64,000 nucleotides of DNA, from contig NZ_CP029426.2 in the NCBI RefSeq assembly GCF_002266435.3, forward strand, positions 4,494,001 through 4,558,000, given 5' to 3'. Each line of letters opens with the position of its first letter. The stretch's first letter is position 1. Both the position numbers and the translations under genes were made by a program. Of the stretch, positions 25,872 to 33,318 are shown in pieces. The stretch is from Bradyrhizobium amphicarpaeae (GTDB lineage: Bacteria > Pseudomonadota > Alphaproteobacteria > Rhizobiales > Xanthobacteraceae). The notes beneath the pieces were generated by a model. The model did no database searches, was not told where the DNA came from, and saw only the letters and a program-made list of their open reading frames with translations.

Positions 25872-26906
25872 ATGACCGCACCGCTTCAATTCGGACTGGA
25901 CACCTTTGGCGACGTGACAAAGGACGCCGCCGGCGCCATGCTTCCGCATGCGCAGGTGATCCGCAACGTCGTCGACGAAGCCGTGCTGGCAGACGAGCTC
26001 GGCCTCGACTTCATCGGCCTTGGCGAGCACCACCGCGCCGATTTTGCGATCTCCTCGCCGGAGACCGTGCTCGCGGCGATCGCGGCGCGCACCCAGCGCA
26101 TCCATCTCGGCTCTGCCGTGACGGTGCTGTCTTCGGACGATCCGATCCGCGTGTTCCAGCGCTTTGCCACGCTGGATGCGCTCTCGAACGGACGCGCGGA
26201 AGTGATCCTCGGCCGCGGCTCGTTCACGGAATCCTTTCCGCTGTTCGGCTTCGACTTGCGCAAATACGAAGAGCTGTTCGAGGAGAAACTCGACCTGTTC
26301 GCCGCGCTCCTGCCGCAGCAGCCGGTGAGCTGGGAGGGCAAGCTGCGTCCGCCGCTGCGGGATCAGCTGGTCTATCCGCCGGTCGAGCACGGCACGCTCA
26401 AGACCTGGATCGGCGTCGGCGGCAGCCCGCAATCGGTGGTGCGCGCCGCGCATTACGATTTGCCTTTGATGCTCGCCATCATCGGCGGTGATCCCGCGCG
26501 CTTTGCGCCCTTCGTCGATCTCCATCACCGTGCCGCCAAGGAATTCGGCCGCACCGCGCAGCCGATCGGCGTGCACTCGCCCGGCTATGTCGCCGAGACG
26601 GACGAAGAAGCGCGCGAGCAGCTGTGGCCCGACTACAAGGCCATGCGCGACCGCATCGGCAAGGAGCGCGGCTGGCCGCCGATGGGCCGCGACGAGTTCG
26701 TGAGCGAGGTCGAGCACGGCTCGCTCTATGCCGGCTCGCCGGAGACGGTGGCACGCAAGATCGCCAGGACGGCGAAGACGCTCGGCATATCGCGGTTCCA
26801 GCTGAAATATTCGGCCGGGCCCCTGCCGCACGAGAAGCTGATGAAGAGCATCGAGCTCTATGGGGAGAAGGTGATGCCGCTGGTCCGGGAGATGCTTGCC
26901 GCTTGA
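25872..26906 (+). CDS. LLM-class flavin-dependent oxidoreductase
   Basis: A 344-aa TIM-barrel luciferase-like monooxygenase. LQFGLDTFGDVTKDAAG, FIGLGEHHRADFAISSPETV and LSNGRAEVILGRGSFTESFP are typical of the Atu2307/SP_0267 subgroup. These use reduced flavin to oxidise small molecules. Its stop codon overlaps a FixK-type box that belongs to the downstream kinase gene. Confidence 0.92.
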   Translation: MTAPLQFGLDTFGDVTKDAAGAMLPHAQVIRNVVDEAVLADELGLDFIGLGEHHRADFAISSPETVLAAIAARTQRIHLGSAVTVLSSDDPIRVFQRFATLDALSNGRAEVILGRGSFTESFPLFGFDLRKYEELFEEKLDLFAALLPQQPVSWEGKLRPPLRDQLVYPPVEHGTLKTWIGVGGSPQSVVRAAHYDLPLMLAIIGGDPARFAPFVDLHHRAAKEFGRTAQPIGVHSPGYVAETDEEAREQLWPDYKAMRDRIGKERGWPPMGRDEFVSEVEHGSLYAGSPETVARKIARTAKTLGISRFQLKYSAGPLPHEKLMKSIELYGEKVMPLVREMLAA

Positions 26907-26916
26907 TCCACGTCAA
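26903..26916. promoter_or_regulatory. FixK/FNR-type box before polyphosphate kinase 2
   Basis: TTGATCCACGTCAA is a perfect TTGA-N6-TCAA site. It lies 61 bp before the PPK2 start and overlaps the stop of the flavin oxidoreductase gene. The position suits class II activation by a CRP/FNR-family protein such as FixK. Confidence 0.6.
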
Positions 26917-26977
26917 GTCGCGTGATCGGGTTTCCGCACTAAAAAAGGATTCCCGTGGATCAGGACAAGCAAGGCGA

Positions 26978-28111
26978 ATGGCACCTCTTTCCAGGAAGTC
27001 CCCGCAAGCGCGCCGCCGGAAGGCCCCCGGCAAACCGGCAGCGCAGCTCAAGTCGGCAAGCGCGCGGACGCGCGCGATCGAGTTGACGGCGGTCGAAAGG
27101 TCTTTTGCCGAGCAGTCGTCCTCGGCCGCGCTCCAGACCGAGATGGCGGCGCTCGACAGCGTGCTGAAGGGGCCGCCCGCCCTTTCGCCGGACAGCGAGC
27201 CGGTGCAGGCCATTCTGACCGGCGCGGCGCCCGACGATGCCGAGCGTCTCCAGGCGCTGCTGGCCGGCAAGGAAGCCAAGCGCGCAAGGCGTACCACCAG
27301 CGACGCATTGGCCGACGATTGGCGGATGGGCGGTTACCCCTACAAGTCGCGCATGTATCGCCGCGACTACGAGGAGCAGAAATTCGTCCTGCAGACCGAG
27401 CTGCTGAAATTGCAGAACTGGATGAAGGAGAGCCGGCAGCGCCTCGTCCTGTTGTTCGAGGGGCGCGACGCCGCCGGCAAGGGCGGTGCGATCAAGCGCT
27501 TCATGGAACATCTCAATCCGCGTGGCGCGCGTGTCGTGGCACTGGAAAAACCGAGCGAGGTCGAGCGCGGCCAATGGTACTTCCAGCGCTACGTGCAGCA
27601 TCTGCCGACCGCCGGCGAGATCGTGCTGTTCGACCGCAGCTGGTACAACCGTGCCGGCGTCGAGCGCGTGATGAGCTTCTGCTCGCCTGGAGAGTACGAC
27701 GAATTCCTGCGTCAGGTCCCCGAGTTCGAACGCAATCTCGCGCGCAGCGGCCTGCACCTCATCAAGTTCTGGTTCTCGGTCAGCCGCGAGGAGCAGCGCC
27801 GGCGCTTCAAGGAGCGTGAAGGCCATCCGCTGAAGCAGTGGAAGCTGTCACCGATCGACCTCGCCTCGCTCGACAAATGGGACGATTACACCCGCGCCAA
27901 GGAATCCATGTTCTTCCACACCGATACGGCGGACTGTCCCTGGATCGTCATCAAGTCCGACGACAAGAAGCGCGCCCGCCTCAACGCCATGCGCTACGTG
28001 CTTCATGCGATGCCCTATGCCGGCAAGGACAGCAAACGCATCGGCATGATCGACGATCTCCTGGTCGGGCGCGCCAACGTGATCCACGAGCGGGAAGAGC
28101 ATGGGAAGTAG
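26978..28111 (+). CDS. ppk2: Polyphosphate kinase 2
   Basis: A 377-aa PPK2, which transfers phosphate between polyphosphate and nucleotides. Walker A is GRDAAGKGGAIKRF near residue 162, Walker B/lid segments are LFDRSWYNRAGVERVM and SVSREEQRRRFKER, and the core ends KSDDKKRARLNAMRYVL. About 110 extra N-terminal residues, basic then Ala-rich, precede the kinase core. ATG at 26978 has AAGGCGA upstream. The upstream FixK-type box suggests induction under oxygen limitation. Donor or acceptor preference cannot be read safely. Confidence 0.93.
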   Translation: MAPLSRKSPQARRRKAPGKPAAQLKSASARTRAIELTAVERSFAEQSSSAALQTEMAALDSVLKGPPALSPDSEPVQAILTGAAPDDAERLQALLAGKEAKRARRTTSDALADDWRMGGYPYKSRMYRRDYEEQKFVLQTELLKLQNWMKESRQRLVLLFEGRDAAGKGGAIKRFMEHLNPRGARVVALEKPSEVERGQWYFQRYVQHLPTAGEIVLFDRSWYNRAGVERVMSFCSPGEYDEFLRQVPEFERNLARSGLHLIKFWFSVSREEQRRRFKEREGHPLKQWKLSPIDLASLDKWDDYTRAKESMFFHTDTADCPWIVIKSDDKKRARLNAMRYVLHAMPYAGKDSKRIGMIDDLLVGRANVIHEREEHGK

Positions 28112-28137
28112 GACGGGAGCGGCGGACTAACGGTTGC

Positions 28138-28482
28138 TGAGACAGTCCGCCTACGCCCTCCGGGCTACGGCGCGACAGCCTTCGCTCTCTTCGCGCCACA
28201 GGCACTTATGCTGGCTTGCCGAGCCGTAGCTCGCGAAGCGAAAGTGAATCCTCGCTTGAGACAGTCCGCCTACGCCCTATGGGCTTCGGCGCGACAGCCT
28301 TCGTTCGCTTCGCGCCACAGGCACTTATGCTGGCTTGCCGAGCCGTAGCTCGCGAAGCGAAAGCGAATCCTCGCTTGAGACAGTCCGCCTACGCCCTATG
28401 GGCTTCGGCGCGACAGCCTTCGTTCGCTTCGCGCCACAGGCACTTATGCTGGCTTGCCGAGCCGTAGCTCGCGAAGCGAGCG
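28138..28482. repeat. Three tandem copies of a 119-bp repeat
   Basis: Units begin TGAGACAGTCCGCC at 28138, 28257 and 28376; the third is cut at about 28482 by the tRNA-Tyr 3' flank. Copies 2 and 3 are nearly identical; copy 1 differs at a handful of sites. Each contains short palindromic GC-rich pieces (GCTCGCGAAGC). There are no spacers, so this is not a CRISPR. It lies just 3' of tRNA-Tyr and after ppk2, and holds no credible gene. Confidence 0.9.
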
Positions 28483-28487
28483 AAGGC

Positions 28488-28573
28488 TGGTGGGGGAGGC
28501 AGGACTCGAACCTGCGAAGCCATGAGGCGGCTGATTTACAGTCAGCTCCCTTTGCCACTCGGGACACTCCCCC
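28488..28573 (-). tRNA. tRNA-Tyr (anticodon GUA)
   Basis: The minus strand is an 86-nt class II tRNA beginning GGGGGAGTGTCCCGAGTGG and ending CCCCCACCA with encoded CCA. The anticodon loop reads CTGTAAA, giving GUA. A long variable arm (GCCTCATGGC) is present as required for tyrosine. It is transcribed towards the tandem 119-bp repeats. Confidence 0.97.
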
Positions 28574-28779
28574 GCTCGACGGCAGCACAATCGGGCCGGA
28601 CCTTGCCGGCGACCGAAGACGGCCATGGAACGTGAAGGCCGCGACAGCCCGGATGGGGGCGCGACCGGGCGCGGTTATGGGCGATCCGGTGGGGCAAAGT
28701 CAACCGAGGCGAACAGCTAAAATCGCCCCCGAAGCCGCCCAAATTGCCATATTCCGGGACCCGTGACACAAGCGAGCCC

Positions 28780-29610
28780 ATGAAGGACAAGAAATTCACC
28801 CCCAGGGACCCGCGCGGCGGGGCTAAGCCCTTCAACAGAACAGGGAAATCGGGCGGCCGGCCGGCCTGGCGCGACCGCGATTCGCATGCCGACGGGCCGG
28901 TCATCCTCTATGGCTGGCACACCGTCACCATGGCGCTGACCAATCCGGCGCGGCAGATCCGCAAGCTGACACTGACCGAGAATGCCGCCAAGCGGCTCGC
29001 GGACGAGAATATCGCAACCCGCGTCACCCCCGAGATCGTGCGTCCCCAGGAGATCGACCGCCTGCTCTCGCCGGACGCCGTGCATCAGGGCCTGCTCGCC
29101 GAGGCCGATCCCCTGCCCTCGCCGGACATCGAAGACCTGGCGCAGGAAGGCATGGTCCTGGTGCTCGACCAGATCACCGATCCCCACAATGTCGGCGCCA
29201 TCCTGCGCTCGGCCGCGGCGTTCGCGGTGAAGGCGATCGTCACCACCGCGCGCCACAGCCCGGAAGCAACCGGCGTGCTCGCCAAGGCCGCCTCGGGCGC
29301 GCTGGAGCTGGTACCAATGGTGACCGTGCAGAACCTCGCGCGCGCCCTGACCACGCTGAACGAGATCGGCTTCCAGACCGTCGGCCTCGACAGCGAAGGC
29401 AGCGAGGACCTCTCGGACGTCGCGCTGCGCGAACCGCTCGCACTGGTGTTGGGGGCCGAAGGCAAAGGCCTCAGGCAATTGACCCGCGAGACCTGCAGCG
29501 TCGTGGCGCGGCTCGACATGCCCGGCGAGATCAAGAGCCTCAACGTGTCGAACGCCGCCGTGCTCTCGCTCTATGTCGGCGCGAGCCGGCTGGGGCTGAT
29601 GAAGCGGTAA
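28780..29610 (+). CDS. rlmB: 23S rRNA (guanosine-2'-O)-methyltransferase, TrmH/RlmB family
   Basis: A 276-aa SPOUT methyltransferase. VILYGWHTVTMALTNP is the substrate-binding start, TDPHNVGAILRSAAAF is motif 1, LALVLGAEGKGLRQL is motif 2 and IKSLNVSNAAVLSLY is motif 3 with the trefoil knot. It methylates ribose of a guanosine in 23S rRNA; the exact position is by family. A basic, Gly/Arg-rich N-terminal extension precedes the domain. ATG at 28780 is the first Met of the domain frame. Confidence 0.92.
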   Translation: MKDKKFTPRDPRGGAKPFNRTGKSGGRPAWRDRDSHADGPVILYGWHTVTMALTNPARQIRKLTLTENAAKRLADENIATRVTPEIVRPQEIDRLLSPDAVHQGLLAEADPLPSPDIEDLAQEGMVLVLDQITDPHNVGAILRSAAAFAVKAIVTTARHSPEATGVLAKAASGALELVPMVTVQNLARALTTLNEIGFQTVGLDSEGSEDLSDVALREPLALVLGAEGKGLRQLTRETCSVVARLDMPGEIKSLNVSNAAVLSLYVGASRLGLMKR

Positions 29611-29624
29611 TTCGAAAAAGCAAA

Positions 29625-29653
29625 ACGCCCGTCCGCATCGCGCGAACGGGCGT
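29625..29653 (-). terminator. Terminator for the Gly/Tyr-rich protein gene
   Basis: ACGCCCGT (29625-29632) pairs with ACGGGCGT (29646-29653). On the minus strand the stem is followed by TTTTGCTTTTT, a good U-tract, so it ends the gene at 29678. It may also slow rlmB transcripts from the other side. Confidence 0.75.
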
Positions 29654-29677
29654 CTCGTCAGCTCGACCGATCAGGGA

Positions 29678-30175
29678 TCAGTAGTAGCGGCGCAGCATGC
29701 GGTGGCCGCCGTAATACGGCGCCGGCGCGTGGCGGTGGGCGTAGCCGTAGCGCGGACCGTAGCCATAGTGCGCGCGCGGCAGGTAGCCGACACGCGGGCC
29801 GTAGCCGTAGCGGTACGGACGGTAGTACGGGCGGTGATAGGGAGCCACGGCAGCGCGATAGCGATAGCCATAGCCGTAATTGGCGGGGGCGACGACCGCG
29901 TCTTCACGGTAGGTCGGATACGGCGCGAAAGCGCCCGGGCCGGTGTAGGTCGGGCCCTGGTTGACGTGATAATATTGCGTGGTCGGCTCGGCGAGACGCT
30001 CATAGGCACCATAGCCGTAGCCGGCACCATAGCCGTAGCCGCCGCAACCGGTGTTGCAGCCGGAATAGACCGGTGCGACCGGCTGGCACGGATTGAAGCC
30101 GCACGCCGCGGCGGGTGCCGTGGCGACGAACATCACGGCAGCCGCCGCGACCAGTCCCGAAATCATCTGACGCAT
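29678..30175 (-). CDS. Secreted Gly/Tyr-rich protein
   Basis: A 165-aa protein with a clear signal peptide (MRQMISGLVAAAAVMFVATA, cut near AAA-CG). The mature part is very rich in Tyr, Gly, Arg and Pro (repeats such as YGYGPR, YHRPYYRPYRYG) and has four Cys near the N-terminus. GGAGAGAG lies before the ATG at 30175. Likely periplasmic or surface-associated; function unknown. Confidence 0.75.
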   Translation of the reverse strand: MRQMISGLVAAAAVMFVATAPAAACGFNPCQPVAPVYSGCNTGCGGYGYGAGYGYGAYERLAEPTTQYYHVNQGPTYTGPGAFAPYPTYREDAVVAPANYGYGYRYRAAVAPYHRPYYRPYRYGYGPRVGYLPRAHYGYGPRYGYAHRHAPAPYYGGHRMLRRYY

Positions 30176-30218
30176 TACTCTCTCCTGTTGATTTCCGTTT
30201 GTTGGATTTTGACGTTTC

Positions 30219-30698
30219 TTAACCCGGCGGCCTGCCGGGGACTTGGACACGCGGTCGCGGTGGCCGCGGACGATCGTTGATCTCGGGCGCGAGGATCACC
30301 GGCGGTGCGTCGACCGGCGCATTCATCTGCGCCGGCAGCGGCGCCGATTGCGCGCCCCAACTCTGGTAATAGCTCTCGGCGGCCTTCGGCAATTTGCGAT
30401 TCGCGGGCGGCTCGACCTCGAGCCGGCCGTAGCCGGGGCGCAGGCCCATCGTCGGATAGTAATGGCCGACATCGGTCGGCTGCCGCTCGGCAACATAGCG
30501 CCCGCCATAGATCGTGGGCTGCACCTGCTGGTTCTTGCCCAGGCCCCAGACACCCTCGACCACGGCATAGGACGCATCGATGTTGTTGATGATGATCGGC
30601 ACGCCGGGCCGGCCGGGCACGACGATCTCGAAACCGCTCTCGGCAAACGCCGTTGCGGGCAGTCCGATCAGAAAGGCAGCGAGCGCCACAACGCGCAT
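30219..30698 (-). CDS. Exported hypothetical protein, 159 aa
   Basis: Signal peptide MRVVALAAFLIGLPATAFAE. The mature protein contains GFEIVVPGRPGVPIIINN and a Pro-rich tail (PRPPRPRVQVPGRPPG). No Cys and no membrane helix after the signal. It lies 43 bp upstream of the Gly/Tyr-rich gene on the same strand, so the two may be co-expressed cell-envelope proteins. Family not recognised. Confidence 0.75.
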   Translation of the reverse strand: MRVVALAAFLIGLPATAFAESGFEIVVPGRPGVPIIINNIDASYAVVEGVWGLGKNQQVQPTIYGGRYVAERQPTDVGHYYPTMGLRPGYGRLEVEPPANRKLPKAAESYYQSWGAQSAPLPAQMNAPVDAPPVILAPEINDRPRPPRPRVQVPGRPPG

Positions 30699-30980
30699 GA
30701 GAGGACCCCGGTTATGCGGCGGCAACCTACCCGATCGCGACGACAAGAGGGTTAAGGCCAGCTCACCAATTTCCGGTAAGCCTAATGTGTAGGGATTACG
30801 CGGCGTTCAAATGCCGCCAGGCACATCAGTGAAGCGTTAACAGCGCGCGTCAGAGCAGAGCGGAACCGCGCGTGCTCACATCGGTTTGACCATCCAATCC
30901 CCGAAAAATCGTCAGTCTTCGCGGAACGTCCGACGCCGCAAGCGTTTAGCCATGATCAATAATCTGGGAGACAAACAATC

Positions 30981-31457
30981 ATGAACATCAAGCTTCTCGG
31001 GGCAACGGCGATCGCAGTGACCATGCTGGCAGGCGCGGCCAACGCGCAAGCGGTCATCAATGAACCGGGCCGTTGCAAGGCCCAATTCCCCAATGCCAAT
31101 TGCACAAACCTCGGCCCGGGCAATCCCTACACCGACGGCGGTTATCGCCGCGGTCGCATGTCCGCCCGTCAGACCAATGGCGACTGGAATAACGACTGGA
31201 ACAGGAGCCGCACCGGCTTCTGGCCGACCGACGTCGCGGCCGGCGTAGCCGGCGCCGCGATCGGCACCGCCGGCGCCATCGCCAGCGCGCCGTTCCGCGC
31301 TTGGGATAATTCCTACGCGTACGACAACAGCTGGGACAACCGCGGCTGGGACAATCGTGGCTGGGACACCCGCAGCTACGCCCAGCGTAACGGCTTCGTC
31401 TGTACGCCCGGCACCTGGTTCAAGGGCGAAGACGGCCGCCGGCACATCTGCCAGTAA
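30981..31457 (+). CDS. Exported protein with WDNR repeats
   Basis: A 158-aa protein with signal peptide MNIKLLGATAIAVTMLAGAA (cut near NAQA). Short repeats DNSWDNRGWDNRGWDTRS occupy about residues 114-131, and the end has two Cys (FVCTPGTWFKG, RHICQ). A Gly/Ala helix (VAAGVAGAAIGTAGAIA) could be a second hydrophobic segment. GGGAG lies 10 nt before the ATG. Envelope protein of unknown role. Confidence 0.78.
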   Translation: MNIKLLGATAIAVTMLAGAANAQAVINEPGRCKAQFPNANCTNLGPGNPYTDGGYRRGRMSARQTNGDWNNDWNRSRTGFWPTDVAAGVAGAAIGTAGAIASAPFRAWDNSYAYDNSWDNRGWDNRGWDTRSYAQRNGFVCTPGTWFKGEDGRRHICQ

Positions 31458-31480
31458 GTCGAAATACATCGATGCGAGCG

Positions 31481-31506
31481 ATCAGGCGGCCTTGGGGCCG
31501 CCTGAT
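31481..31506 (+). terminator. Hairpin terminator after the WDNR-repeat gene
   Basis: A perfect 11-bp stem ATCAGGCGGCC / GGCCGCCTGAT with loop TTGG, 24 bp after the stop codon. The T-tract is poor (TTCATGT), so efficiency is uncertain. Confidence 0.65.
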
Positions 31507-31615
31507 TCATGTCGGCGGCGACCGCCTTTACCGGTTCTGGCACTTTCCGATCAAGTCTGGTATTGCGGCGCGCAACGGGTGGACAGCCCCGGCCCATGCC
31601 GGCCCTGCCCGCGTC

Positions 31616-31690
31616 GCCGGCTTAGCTCAGCGGTAGAGCAGCGGTTTTGTAAACCGAAGGTCGGGGGTTCAATCCCCTCAGCCGGCACCA
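31616..31690 (+). tRNA. tRNA-Thr (anticodon UGU)
   Basis: A 75-nt cloverleaf from GCCGGCTTAGCTCAGCGG to CAGCCGGCACCA with encoded CCA. The anticodon stem-loop CGGTTTTGTAAACCG gives UGU. D-arm, T-arm and variable loop are regular. No duplicated 3' end was seen downstream in the window. Confidence 0.97.
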
Positions 31691-32052
31691 GTGGTTACAA
31701 TAACTTAGCACGGAAACGTAGCCCGCAATGTCTTCAATGCAGGCGCTGAGGCAGCGCTGATTTGGATCAGCATGCGTTTTTGATCTGCGCTTTTCGTCGG
31801 CCGCAAGAACTGCGCACACGCAGGGAAGGCAATCGGGAGATCAGCGGCCAAGGTTCGGCGCGCGAACGTCTATCGCAGCTGCCGGCCCGATTTTTCGTTT
31901 CTCCGAATGCCAAGTCATCGCCATGGACCGCAGGTACGATCTGCTGGAACTACGGAGAGTTCCTTAGGTGAAGCGCCCGAATTTCGGTCGCCCGGCCGAT
32001 GCTTTAAAGAAAACTCACCGTATGCAGCCGCTCGATGCCAATGGAGCCTGCA
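31691..32052. other. 362-bp gap without a convincing gene
   Basis: After tRNA-Thr there is a palindrome GCTGATTTGGATCAGC (31756-31771) and a TTG-initiated frame at 31762-31971 whose sequence looks non-coding. The rest is unremarkable up to the GGAG of the next small gene. Confidence 0.5.
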
Positions 32053-32268
32053 ATGAACCACTCGATCTACAGCGCAGATAAAGCAACCCACCGTAAGGTG
32101 GTCATGTTCGTGCTGCTCACCGGCATTGTAATCATGGCGACGACACTGACCGCCCGGCTACCCCACCTGGAAACCGATGTACAGATGAAGGCTGTTCAGG
32201 CTGTCCATGAGCCTCATTCAGGCTCTGCCGTCAGCGAAATGGCCCGAAGCGAGAAGCGCTCGATCTAG
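32053..32268 (+). CDS. Small single-pass membrane protein, 71 aa
   Basis: Starts MNHSIYSADKATHRKVV, then one hydrophobic helix MFVLLTGIVIMATTLTA and a polar tail. GGAG lies 6-7 nt before the ATG. A 23-bp gap separates it from the next small gene. The position next to the CBS-BON/cytochrome pair hints at a small envelope or respiratory accessory protein, but nothing more can be said. Confidence 0.6.
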   Translation: MNHSIYSADKATHRKVVMFVLLTGIVIMATTLTARLPHLETDVQMKAVQAVHEPHSGSAVSEMARSEKRSI

Positions 32269-32291
32269 ATCAACGGGAGGAGGACATCGGG

Positions 32292-32447
32292 ATGACCAAT
32301 GAAGTGATCAAAGTTCTGATGGTGCTCGCCCTCTACTGCGCGCTCGAAGTCACGCTCTTTTCCTCGTCCATCGCGAGTCGTCAGCTGCGGACGACAAGAG
32401 CCGCTCAAAGAGCCGATAAAACGGGAACGCGTCGACAGGCGAGCTAG
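32292..32447 (+). CDS. Small membrane-anchored protein, 51 aa
   Basis: Starts MTNEVIKVLMVLALYCALEV, one hydrophobic helix followed by a strongly basic tail (RQLRTTRAAQRADKTGTRRQ). GGAGGAGG lies about 10 nt before the ATG at 32292. Its TAG stop sits in the palindrome CTAG (32444-32447), which is also the stop of the convergent CBS-BON gene, so the two frames share it. Confidence 0.6.
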   Translation: MTNEVIKVLMVLALYCALEVTLFSSSIASRQLRTTRAAQRADKTGTRRQAS

Positions 32448-33202
32448 AGCGGCTCGTCGTCCAGTGTGGACGGCTCCATTTGAAGCGAAACGAAATCGCC
32501 TCCGCCGTAATCGTCTTCCGGATCGGGATGAGCAGGCCCGATGGAAAGACGGTCTTCCACCGACCGAACGTTGGGAACGGTCTCGCACGCTACGATGACA
32601 GCCCGGTGTGCGTTCCCGGCCTTGACAACGCCACGTAACGTGACCGTGCCGTTCCTCACGCTGACGTTCAGACCGACCGGTTGCCACGGTATCCTGGCCA
32701 ACGCGGCGAGAACTGATCGACGAACCTGATCGTCATCTTCCGAATAGCCGGAGTTGTTCGCCAGCGGGCCAGCGACCGCTGACACGAAATCAGAGCGGGT
32801 GATGATGCCGACGATGCGACCGTCGCGCATGACCGGCAGATGATTCAGGCGTCCTCGCTCCATCAAATCCGCGACCTCCTCCAGCGGCGCCTGTTCGCTG
32901 GTGGTTACCGGCTGGCGGGTCATGACCTGCTCGACCTTGCGTCCGTGTTCCTTCACGAACTCGCCGGCGATGCGGTCGGCGCCAAGCAGGAGCGTGAGCA
33001 GCCGATTGCGCTCATGCTCCGTGCCGATTTCGGCTCGTCTGAGAAAATCGTTTTCACACAAGATACCAACGAGCTTCCCGCTCGAGTCCACGACCGGCAA
33101 ACCACTGATGTGCTGCGCAAGCATCAATTTGATGGCATCGCCAATCGGCGCTTCGGGCCTTACGGTGACCACCCGCCGGGACATTATCTGTTGTGCGCGC
33201 AT
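32444..33202 (-). CDS. CBS-domain pair plus BON-domain protein
   Basis: A 252-aa soluble protein. CBS1 spans about residues 5-60 (MSRRVVTVRPEAPIGDAIKL), CBS2 about 92-150 (MTRQPVTTSEQAPLEEVADL), and a BON domain about 163-230 (GLNVSVRNGTVTLRGVV). CBS pairs bind adenosyl nucleotides; BON domains bind lipids or envelopes. The architecture is common in rhizobial low-oxygen or stress regulons. It diverges from a two-haem cytochrome across a FixK-type box. Confidence 0.92.
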   Translation of the reverse strand: MRAQQIMSRRVVTVRPEAPIGDAIKLMLAQHISGLPVVDSSGKLVGILCENDFLRRAEIGTEHERNRLLTLLLGADRIAGEFVKEHGRKVEQVMTRQPVTTSEQAPLEEVADLMERGRLNHLPVMRDGRIVGIITRSDFVSAVAGPLANNSGYSEDDDQVRRSVLAALARIPWQPVGLNVSVRNGTVTLRGVVKAGNAHRAVIVACETVPNVRSVEDRLSIGPAHPDPEDDYGGGDFVSLQMEPSTLDDEPL

Positions 33203-33251
33203 GTCTCGCTCCGGAAAGGCTCAAGACGTATTTGCCCCGGCAAATGAGGTG

Positions 33252-33265
33252 TTGATTGAGATCAA
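33252..33265. promoter_or_regulatory. FixK/FNR-type box between the CBS-BON and cytochrome genes
   Basis: TTGATTGAGATCAA is a perfect TTGA-N6-TCAA palindrome in the 116-bp divergent promoter. It ends 53 bp before the cytochrome ATG and starts 49 bp before the CBS-BON start, so it could serve both directions. Confidence 0.65.
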
Positions 33266-33279
33266 GACTGGAGGAGACC

Positions 33280-33294
33280 ATGATGCCATTCTGA
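33280..33294 (+). other. Four-codon minicistron before the cytochrome gene
   Basis: GGAGGAGACC is followed by ATG ATG CCA TTC TGA, a far better ribosome site than that of the cytochrome gene 24 bp further on. The tiny frame is in phase with it. It may be a translational leader or a relic of an earlier start. Confidence 0.3.
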
Positions 33295-33318
33295 CTGCCC
33301 ACATTGGGAAGCTCGTCG

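Noticed and set aside
28138-28482. Tandem repeats as a CRISPR array
   Set aside because: Units are 119 bp and contiguous, with no unique spacers and no cas genes nearby.
31762-31971. 69-codon TTG-initiated frame after tRNA-Thr
   Set aside because: No ribosome site and the composition looks non-coding.
32260-32273. TCGATCTAGATCAA as a FixK box
   Set aside because: One half departs from TTGA, and the site is formed by the stop of one small gene and the ribosome site of the next.
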